DNA from: an uncultured Victivallaceae bacterium
GTDB taxonomy: Bacteria; Verrucomicrobiota; Lentisphaeria; Victivallales; Victivallaceae
Direction of reading: 5' to 3'
Length of the DNA: 64,000 nt
Assembly (NCBI GenBank): GCA_944389925.1
Contig: CALXOD010000051.1
Coordinates: 62,001-126,000 of the forward strand
The notes below the pieces were generated by a model. It did not search any database. It worked only from the letters and a program-made list of their open reading frames with translations, and had not been told where the DNA came from. Every line of letters begins with the position of its first letter. Positions within the stretch are counted from its first letter, which is position 1. The position numbers were made by a program, and so were the translations under genes. This document shows positions 28,292 through 37,000 of the stretch, in pieces.

Positions 28292-29224
28292 TCATTTCGC
28301 CGTATACAGTGCCCCCTCGCCCGGTTTCTGGTAGAGGCGGATCCAGTCGATCCAGTAATGATTGGGCAGACAGCTGCTGGAGTTGACTTCCGAATCCTGC
28401 GGTTTCCACGGACTGGTGTTGGTGAACACGTGATTGTTGATAATCACATACAGCGTTTCGTGAAACCCTTCCATGCCGTCCTTGTGCCCGAAATCAACCG
28501 ACAGGTCATAATACCCGTACCGTTCGCCGTCAAGGTACATCGACATGCTCCGGGGAGTCCATTCGAAGCCGTAAATATGATACTCGTTGTTCAGATTGGA
28601 AATATCCGTGAACTTATGCCGCGTGGGACTACTGGTGGAGGAGTGTTTTCCATTCCGGTGCCACTTATGCAGATTGGGCGCCGCTGTATCCGGCGAGGAA
28701 AACACCTCGAATACGTCCACTTCCGCCATGTAATCCGCCCGGCTGGCCGGCGCAATGTCTCCCGGCAGAGACTTCATCCAGAGCGAGGGCCACGCACTGC
28801 GTTTGTACGGCACGCGCGCCCGCATCTCCAGATAGCCGTACCGGAAATGCATCTTGTTGTACGTGGTCACCGAAAAACAGGTCGTGTAAAGCGGATTCCC
28901 GCTCTCCGGAGAACGGTCCATCACTGCATTCAACTGCAGTTTCCCGTCCGCCACCCGGACCACTTCCGGTCGTTCCGTCCCGGCCAGAGCCAGTTCTCCG
29001 TCCCCTTTCATGTCGGGGCGCAGCGTCCACTTCTGCTCGTTCAGCACAGCACCGTCGAATTCATCGCTCCAGACCAGACGGTAACCTTTCGGCACATACG
29101 ATGGCTGATCGGCCTCCGCTCCGGTCCGAGCCGACGTTTCCTCAGCGCCGGATACTATTCCCCAAACTCCCAGCAACAGCACCGCCAGGCAACGCCTCAT
29201 CCCGCATGAAATCATTCCGTACAT
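28292..29224 (-). CDS. Secreted glycoside hydrolase family 16 (beta-glucanase-like)
   Basis: A 310-residue exported endo-glycosidase. A signal peptide covers about residues 1-27 (CLAVLLLGVWGIVSGA). The jelly roll starts at YRLVWSDEFDGAVLNEQKW. The catalytic signature is EVDVFE, with the likely nucleophile Glu168, helper Asp170 and acid/base Glu173, as in laminarinases and related beta-1,3/1,4-glucanases or agarases. The motif HIYGFEWTPRSMSMYLDGE is also typical. The ATG at 29224 is chosen because AGGAG lies 8 bases upstream, although the frame is open farther. It is downstream of the sirtuin gene by 55 bases. The precise polysaccharide is not predictable. Confidence 0.88.
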   Translation of the reverse strand: MYGMISCGMRRCLAVLLLGVWGIVSGAEETSARTGAEADQPSYVPKGYRLVWSDEFDGAVLNEQKWTLRPDMKGDGELALAGTERPEVVRVADGKLQLNAVMDRSPESGNPLYTTCFSVTTYNKMHFRYGYLEMRARVPYKRSAWPSLWMKSLPGDIAPASRADYMAEVDVFEVFSSPDTAAPNLHKWHRNGKHSSTSSPTRHKFTDISNLNNEYHIYGFEWTPRSMSMYLDGERYGYYDLSVDFGHKDGMEGFHETLYVIINNHVFTNTSPWKPQDSEVNSSSCLPNHYWIDWIRLYQKPGEGALYTAK

Positions 29225-29279
29225 CCTGTAATCTCCTGCCATTCGATAGCATTCTGTCCCTGCCATCGGTCTTTTCCCC

Positions 29280-30038
29280 TTATCCCGCCAATTCGGGGAA
29301 ACGGGCCGCCAGCGCCGTGCAGAAAAACCGGAGATCGTGGAACCGGTATCCGGCCACGGCGTCATAATCCGTCGGTTGTTCATTGACGATGATGATGGTG
29401 CCGCCGTTGACCCGGGTGGCCATGGGCAGAGAGGAAACCGGTGCGACGGTAAGACTGCTGCCCAGCACCAGCACCAGATCGGCGCTATCGAAATCCCGGA
29501 AAGCCCGGTGCAGCAGCTCCTCATCCAGCGGGTCCCCGTAAAATACCACACCGGGCTTGATCAGTCCACCGCACCCGGGACAATGGGGCACCTCACCGCG
29601 CATAACGGTTTCACGCACCGGTTCCAATCCGAATTCGCGCCCGCAGGAAAGACATCGATGCGTTCGGAAAGATCCGTGCAGTTCCATCACATGGCGACTT
29701 CCCGCCCGGGTATGGAGAAGATCAATATTCTGGGTATAAAGCACATCAAGCATGCCATTTTTCTCCATGGCGGCCAGTGTCAGATGCACGATGCTCGGCT
29801 CCCGGAACGTCATTGGATACCAGTTCTCCCGGGCATAGGCATAAAAAATATCCGGGGACCGCTCAAAAAAAGTACTGTCCAGCAGTTCTTCCACATCATA
29901 ACCATGCCATTTCCGTCGGAAAGCGCCCTCCGGCCCCCGAAAATCGGGAATTCCGGAAAAGGTGGAAACTCCCGCTCCCGTCAGTACGACGATTTTTCGA
30001 GCTTTTTTAAACTCATCGAAACACTTGCCGTGATCCAT
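29280..30038 (-). CDS. Sir2-family NAD-dependent protein deacylase
   Basis: A 252-residue cytoplasmic enzyme that removes acyl groups from lysine using NAD. Family landmarks are complete: GAGVST (21-26) and GIPDFRG (29-35) bind NAD, TQNID (102-106) and His121 form the active site, and Cys129, Cys132, Cys153 and Cys156 form the zinc site. GSSLTVAPVSSLP near residue 194 is the second NAD contact. An Ala-x-x-x-Tyr-x-x-Arg pattern of the desuccinylase class is not obvious, so deacetylase is the default. The ATG at 30038 has AGGAGG about 5 bases upstream. It has its own promoter and is the first gene of a possible operon with the GH16 and FAD genes. Confidence 0.93.
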   Translation of the reverse strand: MDHGKCFDEFKKARKIVVLTGAGVSTFSGIPDFRGPEGAFRRKWHGYDVEELLDSTFFERSPDIFYAYARENWYPMTFREPSIVHLTLAAMEKNGMLDVLYTQNIDLLHTRAGSRHVMELHGSFRTHRCLSCGREFGLEPVRETVMRGEVPHCPGCGGLIKPGVVFYGDPLDEELLHRAFRDFDSADLVLVLGSSLTVAPVSSLPMATRVNGGTIIIVNEQPTDYDAVAGYRFHDLRFFCTALAARFPELAG

Positions 30039-30081
30039 GCGTACCTCCTCTCTAAACGGGGTTCACCATCCCCGCCCATTT

Positions 30082-30110
30082 AATATATCCTCCCCGGCAA
30101 AATTTCGCAA
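30082..30110 (-). promoter_or_regulatory. Promoter of the sirtuin gene
   Basis: On the minus strand TTGCGA (30110-30105) and TATATT (30087-30082) are 17 bp apart, giving a leader of about 37 bases with an AGGAGG site. Confidence 0.6.
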
Positions 30111-30164
30111 GCCGTCCGCCCCCTCCCCGGTTACGACAGTCCCGGGAAAAGCCGAAAACAGTGG

Positions 30165-30193
30165 TTGCACGGCCTCCCTGCATGTGCTATAAT
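30165..30193 (+). promoter_or_regulatory. Near-consensus promoter giving an apparently leaderless transcript
   Basis: TTGCAC (30165-30170) and a perfect TATAAT (30188-30193) have the ideal 17-bp spacing. The ATG of the next gene begins at 30201, only 7 bases after the -10 box, which is where transcription normally starts. No ribosome-binding site fits. Confidence 0.7.
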
Positions 30194-30200
30194 ATGCACC

Positions 30201-32078
30201 ATGAAAATATTCTTCTTTACAGTATTTTTCCTCGCGGGCGTCCTGCTCCGGCTCCATGCGATCACGCTGGACGCCGGAACTCCGATATTCGAACAACCGG
30301 ACCCGCAATCCCCCCTGATCGCCATGACCGACCGTCCGGTCGAATGCCGGGAAAACGGCCCGAAGCAGCGGGTCTTCATCAGCCGTCATCCGCTGGCTCG
30401 TTATGAAGACTTTCTGGCCGTCACCCTCCCGGACGGGCGCTCGGGCTATGCCGCGCCAACGATCCAGCCGGTACCGGAACCCGGCGGCGGATGGGTCTTC
30501 CGCAGTCTCGGGCCGCCCCAGCGTGGCCGGCAGATCCTGTTTCTCGGCATTGCGGCCGCGCTGGTTCTGCTGATCATCCATTATCGTAAAGGGTGTTGCA
30601 ACCGAACAATAGTTGCCGATTCGGCGGAGGAAGACCGCTGTTTCGCGCTGTTTCTGATATTTCTCCGACAACTGCTGATTCTTTACGTCGTCATGGGGGC
30701 GGGCAACCTGGTCTGTTCGGCTGCTGACGAACCCGGCTATCTCCAGGTCGGCGCCGATCTGCTCCGGGGGGAATGGGATGGTCCATGGAATTACCCGATA
30801 GGACTCGGAGTGCTTTTTTACCTGCCGGCCCTGCTGTTGACCGGAGCGGACAATTATTATGATCTGGCCATCGGGGCTTCTCTGTTTTCGGCGCTGGTGC
30901 TGGCCCCCCTGTCTCTGGCGACGGGATACGCAGTTCTGCGCGCCCTGCGAATTGGAAGCCGGGCGGCACTGGCGGCGGGACTGATGTGGGCAATCATGCC
31001 GTTCGTACTTTTTTACGTGCCGGACTGGGATAACGGAGTCTTCTCCAGTGCGATCGGACTACCGTCATTCCAGATGTCGTTCCGACACTACAACACACTC
31101 ATCGGTGCCGGTTACAACGCCATGAGCGATACCCTGTCAACGCTGCTGGTGCTGGTGACGCTGCTGGCGGCGCTGCGACTGCCGGACCGGTTGTGGTCTA
31201 TCGCCGCGGTAGCGGCGCTCTTCGGAGTCTGCTGTCTGGTGCGACTCAACAACGTCTTTTTCGCGCCGGTGATCGGCTTTGCACTTTTCTGCCGCCATCG
31301 GGAGAAAATCGCCGCGCCACGCTATCTGGCGCAGGGGCTGGTGATCGGCAGCGCGGTTTATCTGGGAGTATTGCTGCCGCAGTTTCTGGTGAACCTGCAC
31401 CAATTCGGCTCACCGTTCACTTTCTCCTATGTGCTCCACTATCAGGGGAATGCGGTCGGAGATCGCCCGATGGACGGGTTCACGCTGCATACGCTTTTCA
31501 AACTCTCCGGCATCCGCTTCCTCGGCGGCAGCAATTTCGCCGTCTGGTGCCTCGGGTTGACCGGACTGCTGTTTCTGAAGGAACGTCGATTGCGGGTTGC
31601 GCTCACGCTGTGGGCGGTACCGGTAATCTGGTTCTTCTTCGGCTACAGTCACACGTTCTGTGATGCGGTCCGGTTCATTCTCAGCAGCTATCTGCCGTTG
31701 TTCGCCGCATTTACCGCCGCTGCCGTCTGGCACGCCTCCTCAACCAGACAACGTCTTGCTGCGGCGGCCGCCATCGGGTTCACCATCTGCTGTACCGTAC
31801 CGACCATGATCCGCCAGCCGTGGCTCGCACCGTGGAACTGGCATCTGGAACCGTGGGGAAACAACGTCATTGTCCTCTGCTGCATTCTGGCGCCTCTCGG
31901 ATTGCTGGCGGTCGCCGTCTGGCTGTATCGACGCGGAGAACGGCGCCATGCCGCCTTCCTTACAGTATTCGGACTGCTCTATTTTCTGGCGACAGCGGAA
32001 ATTCTCGCCGTCCTGCTGCTGCTTGTCCTGCTCCGCGCACTTTTCGACTGGGGCCGGATGTTACCTGAAAAACCGTAA
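30201..32078 (+). CDS. Membrane glycosyltransferase of GT-C type with N-terminal SH3-like domain
   Basis: The protein is 625 residues. Residues 1-19 look like a signal or anchor helix. Residues 24-105 resemble a bacterial SH3 domain (AGTPIFEQPDPQSPLIAM, FLAVTLPDGRSGYAAP). A membrane helix near 118-135 follows, then about eleven hydrophobic segments. The loop DEPGYLQVGADLL (Asp near 176) after an early helix matches the DE motif of GT-C enzymes (GT39/ArnT-like), which use lipid-linked sugars. A short basic C-terminus is cytoplasmic. The ATG at 30201 gives a good membrane start; an ATG 12 codons upstream would lie inside the promoter. It is monocistronic. The acceptor is unknown. Confidence 0.72.
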   Translation: MKIFFFTVFFLAGVLLRLHAITLDAGTPIFEQPDPQSPLIAMTDRPVECRENGPKQRVFISRHPLARYEDFLAVTLPDGRSGYAAPTIQPVPEPGGGWVFRSLGPPQRGRQILFLGIAAALVLLIIHYRKGCCNRTIVADSAEEDRCFALFLIFLRQLLILYVVMGAGNLVCSAADEPGYLQVGADLLRGEWDGPWNYPIGLGVLFYLPALLLTGADNYYDLAIGASLFSALVLAPLSLATGYAVLRALRIGSRAALAAGLMWAIMPFVLFYVPDWDNGVFSSAIGLPSFQMSFRHYNTLIGAGYNAMSDTLSTLLVLVTLLAALRLPDRLWSIAAVAALFGVCCLVRLNNVFFAPVIGFALFCRHREKIAAPRYLAQGLVIGSAVYLGVLLPQFLVNLHQFGSPFTFSYVLHYQGNAVGDRPMDGFTLHTLFKLSGIRFLGGSNFAVWCLGLTGLLFLKERRLRVALTLWAVPVIWFFFGYSHTFCDAVRFILSSYLPLFAAFTAAAVWHASSTRQRLAAAAAIGFTICCTVPTMIRQPWLAPWNWHLEPWGNNVIVLCCILAPLGLLAVAVWLYRRGERRHAAFLTVFGLLYFLATAEILAVLLLLVLLRALFDWGRMLPEKP

Positions 32079-32104
32079 TTTTTTCACTTTTTCCGGGCGT
32101 CTTC

Positions 32105-32133
32105 TTGACATTTTTCTGTTTTTTTGATATAAT
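32105..32133 (+). promoter_or_regulatory. Perfect consensus sigma-70 promoter of cassette B regulator
   Basis: TTGACA (32105-32110), a T-rich 17-bp spacer and TATAAT (32128-32133) match the consensus at all 12 positions. The start would be near 32140, immediately before the ATACAA repeat array. Confidence 0.85.
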
Positions 32134-32141
32134 TAAGATAG

Positions 32142-32180
32142 ATACAACTAAGATACAAGTAAAATACAATAAAAATACAA
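32142..32180 (+). repeat. Four ATACAA direct repeats at exactly 11-bp steps
   Basis: ATACAA begins at 32142, 32153, 32164 and 32175. The unit is roughly (A/G)ATACAA plus an A/T-rich filler. The array fills the leader between the predicted transcription start and the regulator ATG at 32196. It may be an operator for the AraR-like regulator itself, blocking the very strong promoter, or an RNA-level element. The half-site TACAA resembles part of the AraR operator of Bacillus, which is only suggestive. Confidence 0.7.
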
Positions 32181-32195
32181 GCCATCGATAGAACC

Positions 32196-33278
32196 ATGCT
32201 GAACTCCACCGTCCCGCTGTACGAAAAACTCAAAGAACAACTGCTGGAGCATATCGAGAAAAATGCTCCACGCCTGCTGCCCGGGGAAAATGAACTGGTT
32301 GCCCATTACGGCGTTTCGCGAACCACCGTGCGCCGGGCGCTGCGCGACCTCAGTGACGCAGGAGTAATTCGTCCGGTACAGGGGCTGGGCACACTGGTAC
32401 TGAAGCGGCGGAAAAACCATAGTGACCGTTTCATTCTGCTGCTCGTCGCGAAAAACTGGGGCATGTTCGCCCAGGACATCTTCTCCCGCCTGGTGGATAC
32501 GTTGAGTCATTTTCAGCTGAGCGCCATCCTGTGCATGGTAGACCTGACCAACCCGGATGAAGAGCGTTTGCGCTATCTTCTGGAAAAATCCGAGGGCGTG
32601 GTTGTCGATCCCTGGGTCTCCCGCTCAGAATCCGTCCATGCCGTCATTCAGAAATACAATGCCAGACCGGTGGCATTACGCTGGATTTCCCCTTTCCCGG
32701 AAGACAGTTTCGTCACGGAAGACGTCCCGGGCGGCTACTATCTCCTGACCCGCCACCTGCTGGACCTGGGACATCGTGATATCGCACTGCTGTGCAATCA
32801 GACGGACGGACTTCACATGCCCGGCATCCTCCGGGCCTTCCGGGAAGCCGGCCTGGAACCGGATCCGACCCTGATCATTCATGAAAACGACTGGGACCGG
32901 AAAACCGGATATCACGCGGCCGCCCGTCTGCTGGAATCCGGACGTTTTTTCTCGGCTGTCATCGCCCACAACGATATTTCCGCACTCGGCATCATGGAAA
33001 AACTCCACCAGGCCGGACTGCGCATTCCACAGGACATCTCGCTGGTCGGGTCCGATAATATCGCGGATTCTGAGGATTATCCCGTACCGTTGACTACCTT
33101 TGGCGGAGACCATCAGCGCATGGTCAACGAAACCATCGCCATCCTGCTGCGTGAACATAATGCGGCTGTGCGCACTACCTTTCCGCCACAGTTGATCATT
33201 CGCCAGTCCACCGCTCCCTTCTCCGGCGAAAACCGAAAACCCCATCCCGCATCTTCTCATCATCACGTGCACTCCTGA
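32196..33278 (+). CDS. AraR-like regulator (GntR winged helix plus LacI-type sensor), cassette B
   Basis: A 360-residue regulator with a GntR domain at residues 1-72 (LYEKLKEQLLEHIEKN, YGVSRTTVRRALRDLSDAGVI, GLGTLVLKR) and a Peripla_BP_3-type effector domain. The latter has HLLDLGHRDIALLCNQTDGLH, FSAVIAHNDISALGIMEKL and IPQDISLVGSDNIADSE, all strongly LacI-like, with the usual late RQST. It differs from the three other GntR-type regulators in the window, which have a divergent sensor. There is no clear ribosome site before the ATG at 32196; the leader is A-rich. It is the first gene of cassette B and lies 51 bases before the pseudopilin gene. Confidence 0.9.
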   Translation: MLNSTVPLYEKLKEQLLEHIEKNAPRLLPGENELVAHYGVSRTTVRRALRDLSDAGVIRPVQGLGTLVLKRRKNHSDRFILLLVAKNWGMFAQDIFSRLVDTLSHFQLSAILCMVDLTNPDEERLRYLLEKSEGVVVDPWVSRSESVHAVIQKYNARPVALRWISPFPEDSFVTEDVPGGYYLLTRHLLDLGHRDIALLCNQTDGLHMPGILRAFREAGLEPDPTLIIHENDWDRKTGYHAAARLLESGRFFSAVIAHNDISALGIMEKLHQAGLRIPQDISLVGSDNIADSEDYPVPLTTFGGDHQRMVNETIAILLREHNAAVRTTFPPQLIIRQSTAPFSGENRKPHPASSHHHVHS

Positions 33279-33329
33279 ACGGATCTCCGTCTCATCATAC
33301 CAACCTCTACCCTCCAGGGAAAATACATC

Positions 33330-34073
33330 ATGCGCAAAACTTTCACTCTGATCGAACTGCTGGTCGTCATCGCCATTATCGCCATTCTCGCCGCCATGCT
33401 GCTGCCGGCATTGAACCGGGCCCGGGATACTGCACACCGGATCAGCTGCATCAGCATCCTCAAACAATGCGGCATCGCGGATCTGAGTTATCAGCAGGAT
33501 AACAACGAATATGTAACGCCGGCCCGGATCTACAACAACGGAACGCAGTGGGACCGGCTCTGGTTTCAGCTGATGCAACCGTACGCACCGGCGTTGTTCA
33601 CCCGCAAGAACAAAACAGCCGGCAAAGAAGCCATCGCCGCCAGTCCGGTCTGTTCGGCCGCCATGCGGGAAGACGGTGTTATTCCCGGCACTCCCGACGG
33701 CCTCTTTCAGCTGTGGAAAAACGGCAACGTCAATAAATGGACCGGCTCCTATGCCCGTTGGAAATTCATCGGTTATAACAACGTCGAGGCCATGAACACT
33801 GATCCCGGAGAAAACCGCATGTTCAAAAAATCCAAAGACATCCGCAATCCCAGTCACAAAATCGCCTTGTCCGAAGGTTATTACGTCGTTCTGACCGTCC
33901 TTCCGGCCAACTGGGACAAGAGCACCGACACCGCCTGGCTGCGGCACAACAACAACGCCATCAATGTACTCTTTCTGGACGGTCATGCCGCCAACATCAG
34001 ACAGGTCGGATGTTCCCGGCAGATTTCCGGCACACAGACCGTCGGCGACTATTACATTCATCCCAACCGGTAA
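33330..34073 (+). CDS. Prepilin-like secreted protein (cassette B)
   Basis: A 247-residue pseudopilin. Residues 5-33 form the prepilin helix ([19 protein letters not shown]), followed by [19 protein letters not shown]. The residue before the cleavage site is Thr rather than Gly. The C-terminal motif is [16 protein letters not shown], that is H-X10-DG rather than H-X9-DG. In between is a globular domain with several Trp and Tyr residues. The ATG at 33330 has AGGGA nine bases upstream. The next gene begins 15 bases after its stop, so it is in one operon with the 1522-residue protein and the SGNH hydrolase, and perhaps exports or displays them. Confidence 0.85.
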   Translation: MRKTFTLIELLVVIAIIAILAAMLLPALNRARDTAHRISCISILKQCGIADLSYQQDNNEYVTPARIYNNGTQWDRLWFQLMQPYAPALFTRKNKTAGKEAIAASPVCSAAMREDGVIPGTPDGLFQLWKNGNVNKWTGSYARWKFIGYNNVEAMNTDPGENRMFKKSKDIRNPSHKIALSEGYYVVLTVLPANWDKSTDTAWLRHNNNAINVLFLDGHAANIRQVGCSRQISGTQTVGDYYIHPNR

Positions 34074-34088
34074 TATGCGGAGCGGATC

Positions 34089-37000
34089 ATGTCGTTGCTG
34101 AGACATCTTCTCTGTCTGCTGTCCGCCGTCGTCCTGCTTCCGGGTGCAACAGCAGCAGTATCCGACAACTTTGATCAATCGCCACTTGGTAAATTTCCGG
34201 CGTCGTGGCGTCCCTATCAGACCATCGACCCCGCCAACGGCGTCGTAACCGTCGTCCCGGACAACAAAGGGAGGGCCGTCCGGATCGAAACCCGCGGCGT
34301 CCGCGATGCCAACGCAGTCGGCATGACCCGCAGCTTTTCCGCCCGTCCGGATCAGGCCTACCGGGTCTCCGTGGAAATCCGCAACGCCGATCCGAAAGTT
34401 ACGCCGAAAGTCGGCTTCAATCTCATCTTTCTCACCCGGGACGGAAAATACCGGAATCAGGTAAAAGCCCCCGTTGCCCAGCCGAAACCGGAAAAAAGTC
34501 TCCGGCTGACGCTGGACGCCACCGCACCGGCCAACGCCAAAGAGATGATTGTCGAACTGCACACCTCATGGAATACCCCCGGTACCATACTGGTGGACAA
34601 TTTTGAGATCGAAACCTTGACACCGGATGGAATCCCCTTCTCCGCCTTCGGCAAGCAGCAGATTGCGCCGCGGGAACTTTACCTGAACACCCCGCTCATC
34701 CGGAACGGGGAACCCGTCGCCGCCATCATCGCAGCCACGGCGGAACATCGCCGGATCGCCCGCACAATCAACGCCGCGCTGCGGAAGAAAACCGGAACGG
34801 AACTCCCCGTTTTTGATGCGGCCCTCTACGCCGACGCCCGAAAATTCGACCGCCATTACCTGATGCTCGGCAACTGCGACGACAATCCTGCCATTGAGGC
34901 ACTTTATATGCGGCGCATGGTCATTCTCGACTCCCGCTATCCCGGCCGGGGCGGCTGGAATGTGCGCACCCTGCACAATCCCTATGCGGACGGTCACAAT
35001 GTCGTCTTCATCGGCGGAAGCGATCCGGAGGGAAACCGCGCCGCCGCGGACGTCTTCCTCAGGCAAATCGCCGAACTGCCCGATGCCCGCGATCTTGTCC
35101 TCCCCCGTCTCGCGGAAATTCACTATCCCAAGGCCGACCAGATCAAACTCGGCTGGGGCTGCGAATGGGACGGTGGGTTCAGCTATGACCCGATCAGCCG
35201 GGATATGGCCGCGTTCTACATGACCGGCGACCGGAAATATGTGGACGATATGCTGCGGCGCATGTTCCCGGACGCGGAACAGATCAAAATCAACAACAGC
35301 ATCGACCGGTACGACGATGGCGCCGAACCGATTGCCAAACCGTATCATTATTGGGGAGCCAACATGATTCTCTACTGGGACCTCATCGAGGAGGATCCCG
35401 TGTTCTCCCCGGAAGTCCGGCTGGCCATCACCCGGAAATTCTACGAGCAGATGCAATACTGGATCCATGCCGGATACGGCGGCTGGTATCGCATTTACCT
35501 CAACCCGAAACCGCATCACAAACTCCACGACCGTCATTACCTCATGGAGGCGCTCTGCGTCTACACCGTCGCCCGCTACTTCGATAAATATTATCCCGGC
35601 ATCGACAGTGCGGAGGGACTCCGCTGCGTGCGCCGGGTCTTCGCCCCGATCTGGGAGGCGGTCACCCCGCAGCTTGGCTGGCGGGTCTGGGCCCCAAGTT
35701 TTCTGTTCCCCGCCTTTCAATATGCGTTCATGGAGGATTTCCAGCGGTGCCGCACCAATGTCAATGTGCGCAAACATGCGGAATATCTGCTGATGCTCTC
35801 CAGCCTGCGCCCCGGCGAATGGCTGAACGGCTATCCCGGCATCTACGGCGCACTCGCCCGGATTTACGATGATGCGGCCTACGCCCGGATGCAGAGTCTC
35901 TTCATCCGCGATCCGGAGGCGGCATTAATTGGTCCGTCTTATTACACCCCCGGCCGTACCTACCGAAACGACACGCTGCGGCGCACCGCAGGAAAAATCG
36001 TCCGCTCCGGCGTCACCGGAGAAAAGATGGATTACGAAAATCTGCCGCATGATCTGGATCCCGCAACCCTTGACGAATTCTACTCCTACCGCAGCCGTCC
36101 CGATGAATGCGGCGATTATCTGCTGATCGCCCCGAAATACCGACCGGGCGGACGGGCGGTCTTCTACAATTTCTCCATCGACGAACTGCTGTTGAACGGC
36201 CAGCAGGTGCTCTCCGGCACCAATCAGCTCTATCCTTCGGCCAATGCCCTTTTCTCCGGTAAGCCCGCCTGGTACGCCCGGATGCGGGATGCAGTCAAAC
36301 TCAACGATGCGGTATGGTTCTCCGCCGTGGTCCCCGATTTCAACGAACACGACTGGGAACGAACTCTGCTGTTTCGTGAAAAACGCGGATTACTGATCTT
36401 CGACCGGGTCCGGGCGAAAAAGGATAATCTGCTCTATCTGGAAAACTCCTGGCGACCGGCTCCTTATACCATTTCCAGCATCAGTCCGGCGAACGATCTG
36501 GTCATCGACAATCCCGGCGCGCTGCCGCCCCCCGGACCGGAAACACCGGTGCGTTTTGACGGCAAGAAACTTTTTGATGCCGAATTCAACGGCGAAAAGC
36601 GCTATTATGAATTTTCCGGTGCGACGACCTTTTCCGACTGGACACCTGACAAGACCATCCGGTTCCCATTCCGCACAGAACAGGAAGTCGAAGCCGATTT
36701 CCGGCTCCACTTTCTCGGTTCGAAACAATCCACCGGCACCCTCTCCGTCAAACTGGACGGCATCCCGCTTGGAGAAAAAGGCTTTTCCATGCCGGAAAAC
36801 GCCGAAGGTGTTTTCGTCTCCTACTCCCCGGGCCGCCGCAAGCTCCATTCCGGCGCGCACCTTCTGGAGCTGACGCTTGCCGATACCGAAAAAACCGATT
36901 GGCAATGGACGGGGCTTTCGGCCACGAAAACGGGGGCGAATCTTCCGGACGGCGTTTTCACCATCGGCTGCAATCTCCCGACGGAAATACGTCTGTCCCC

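Noticed and set aside
32676-34562. A 628-codon minus-strand frame across the cassette B regulator and pseudopilin
   Set aside because: Opposite two recognised genes, with no plausible start and a low-complexity Gly/Asp/Val composition typical of shadow frames.
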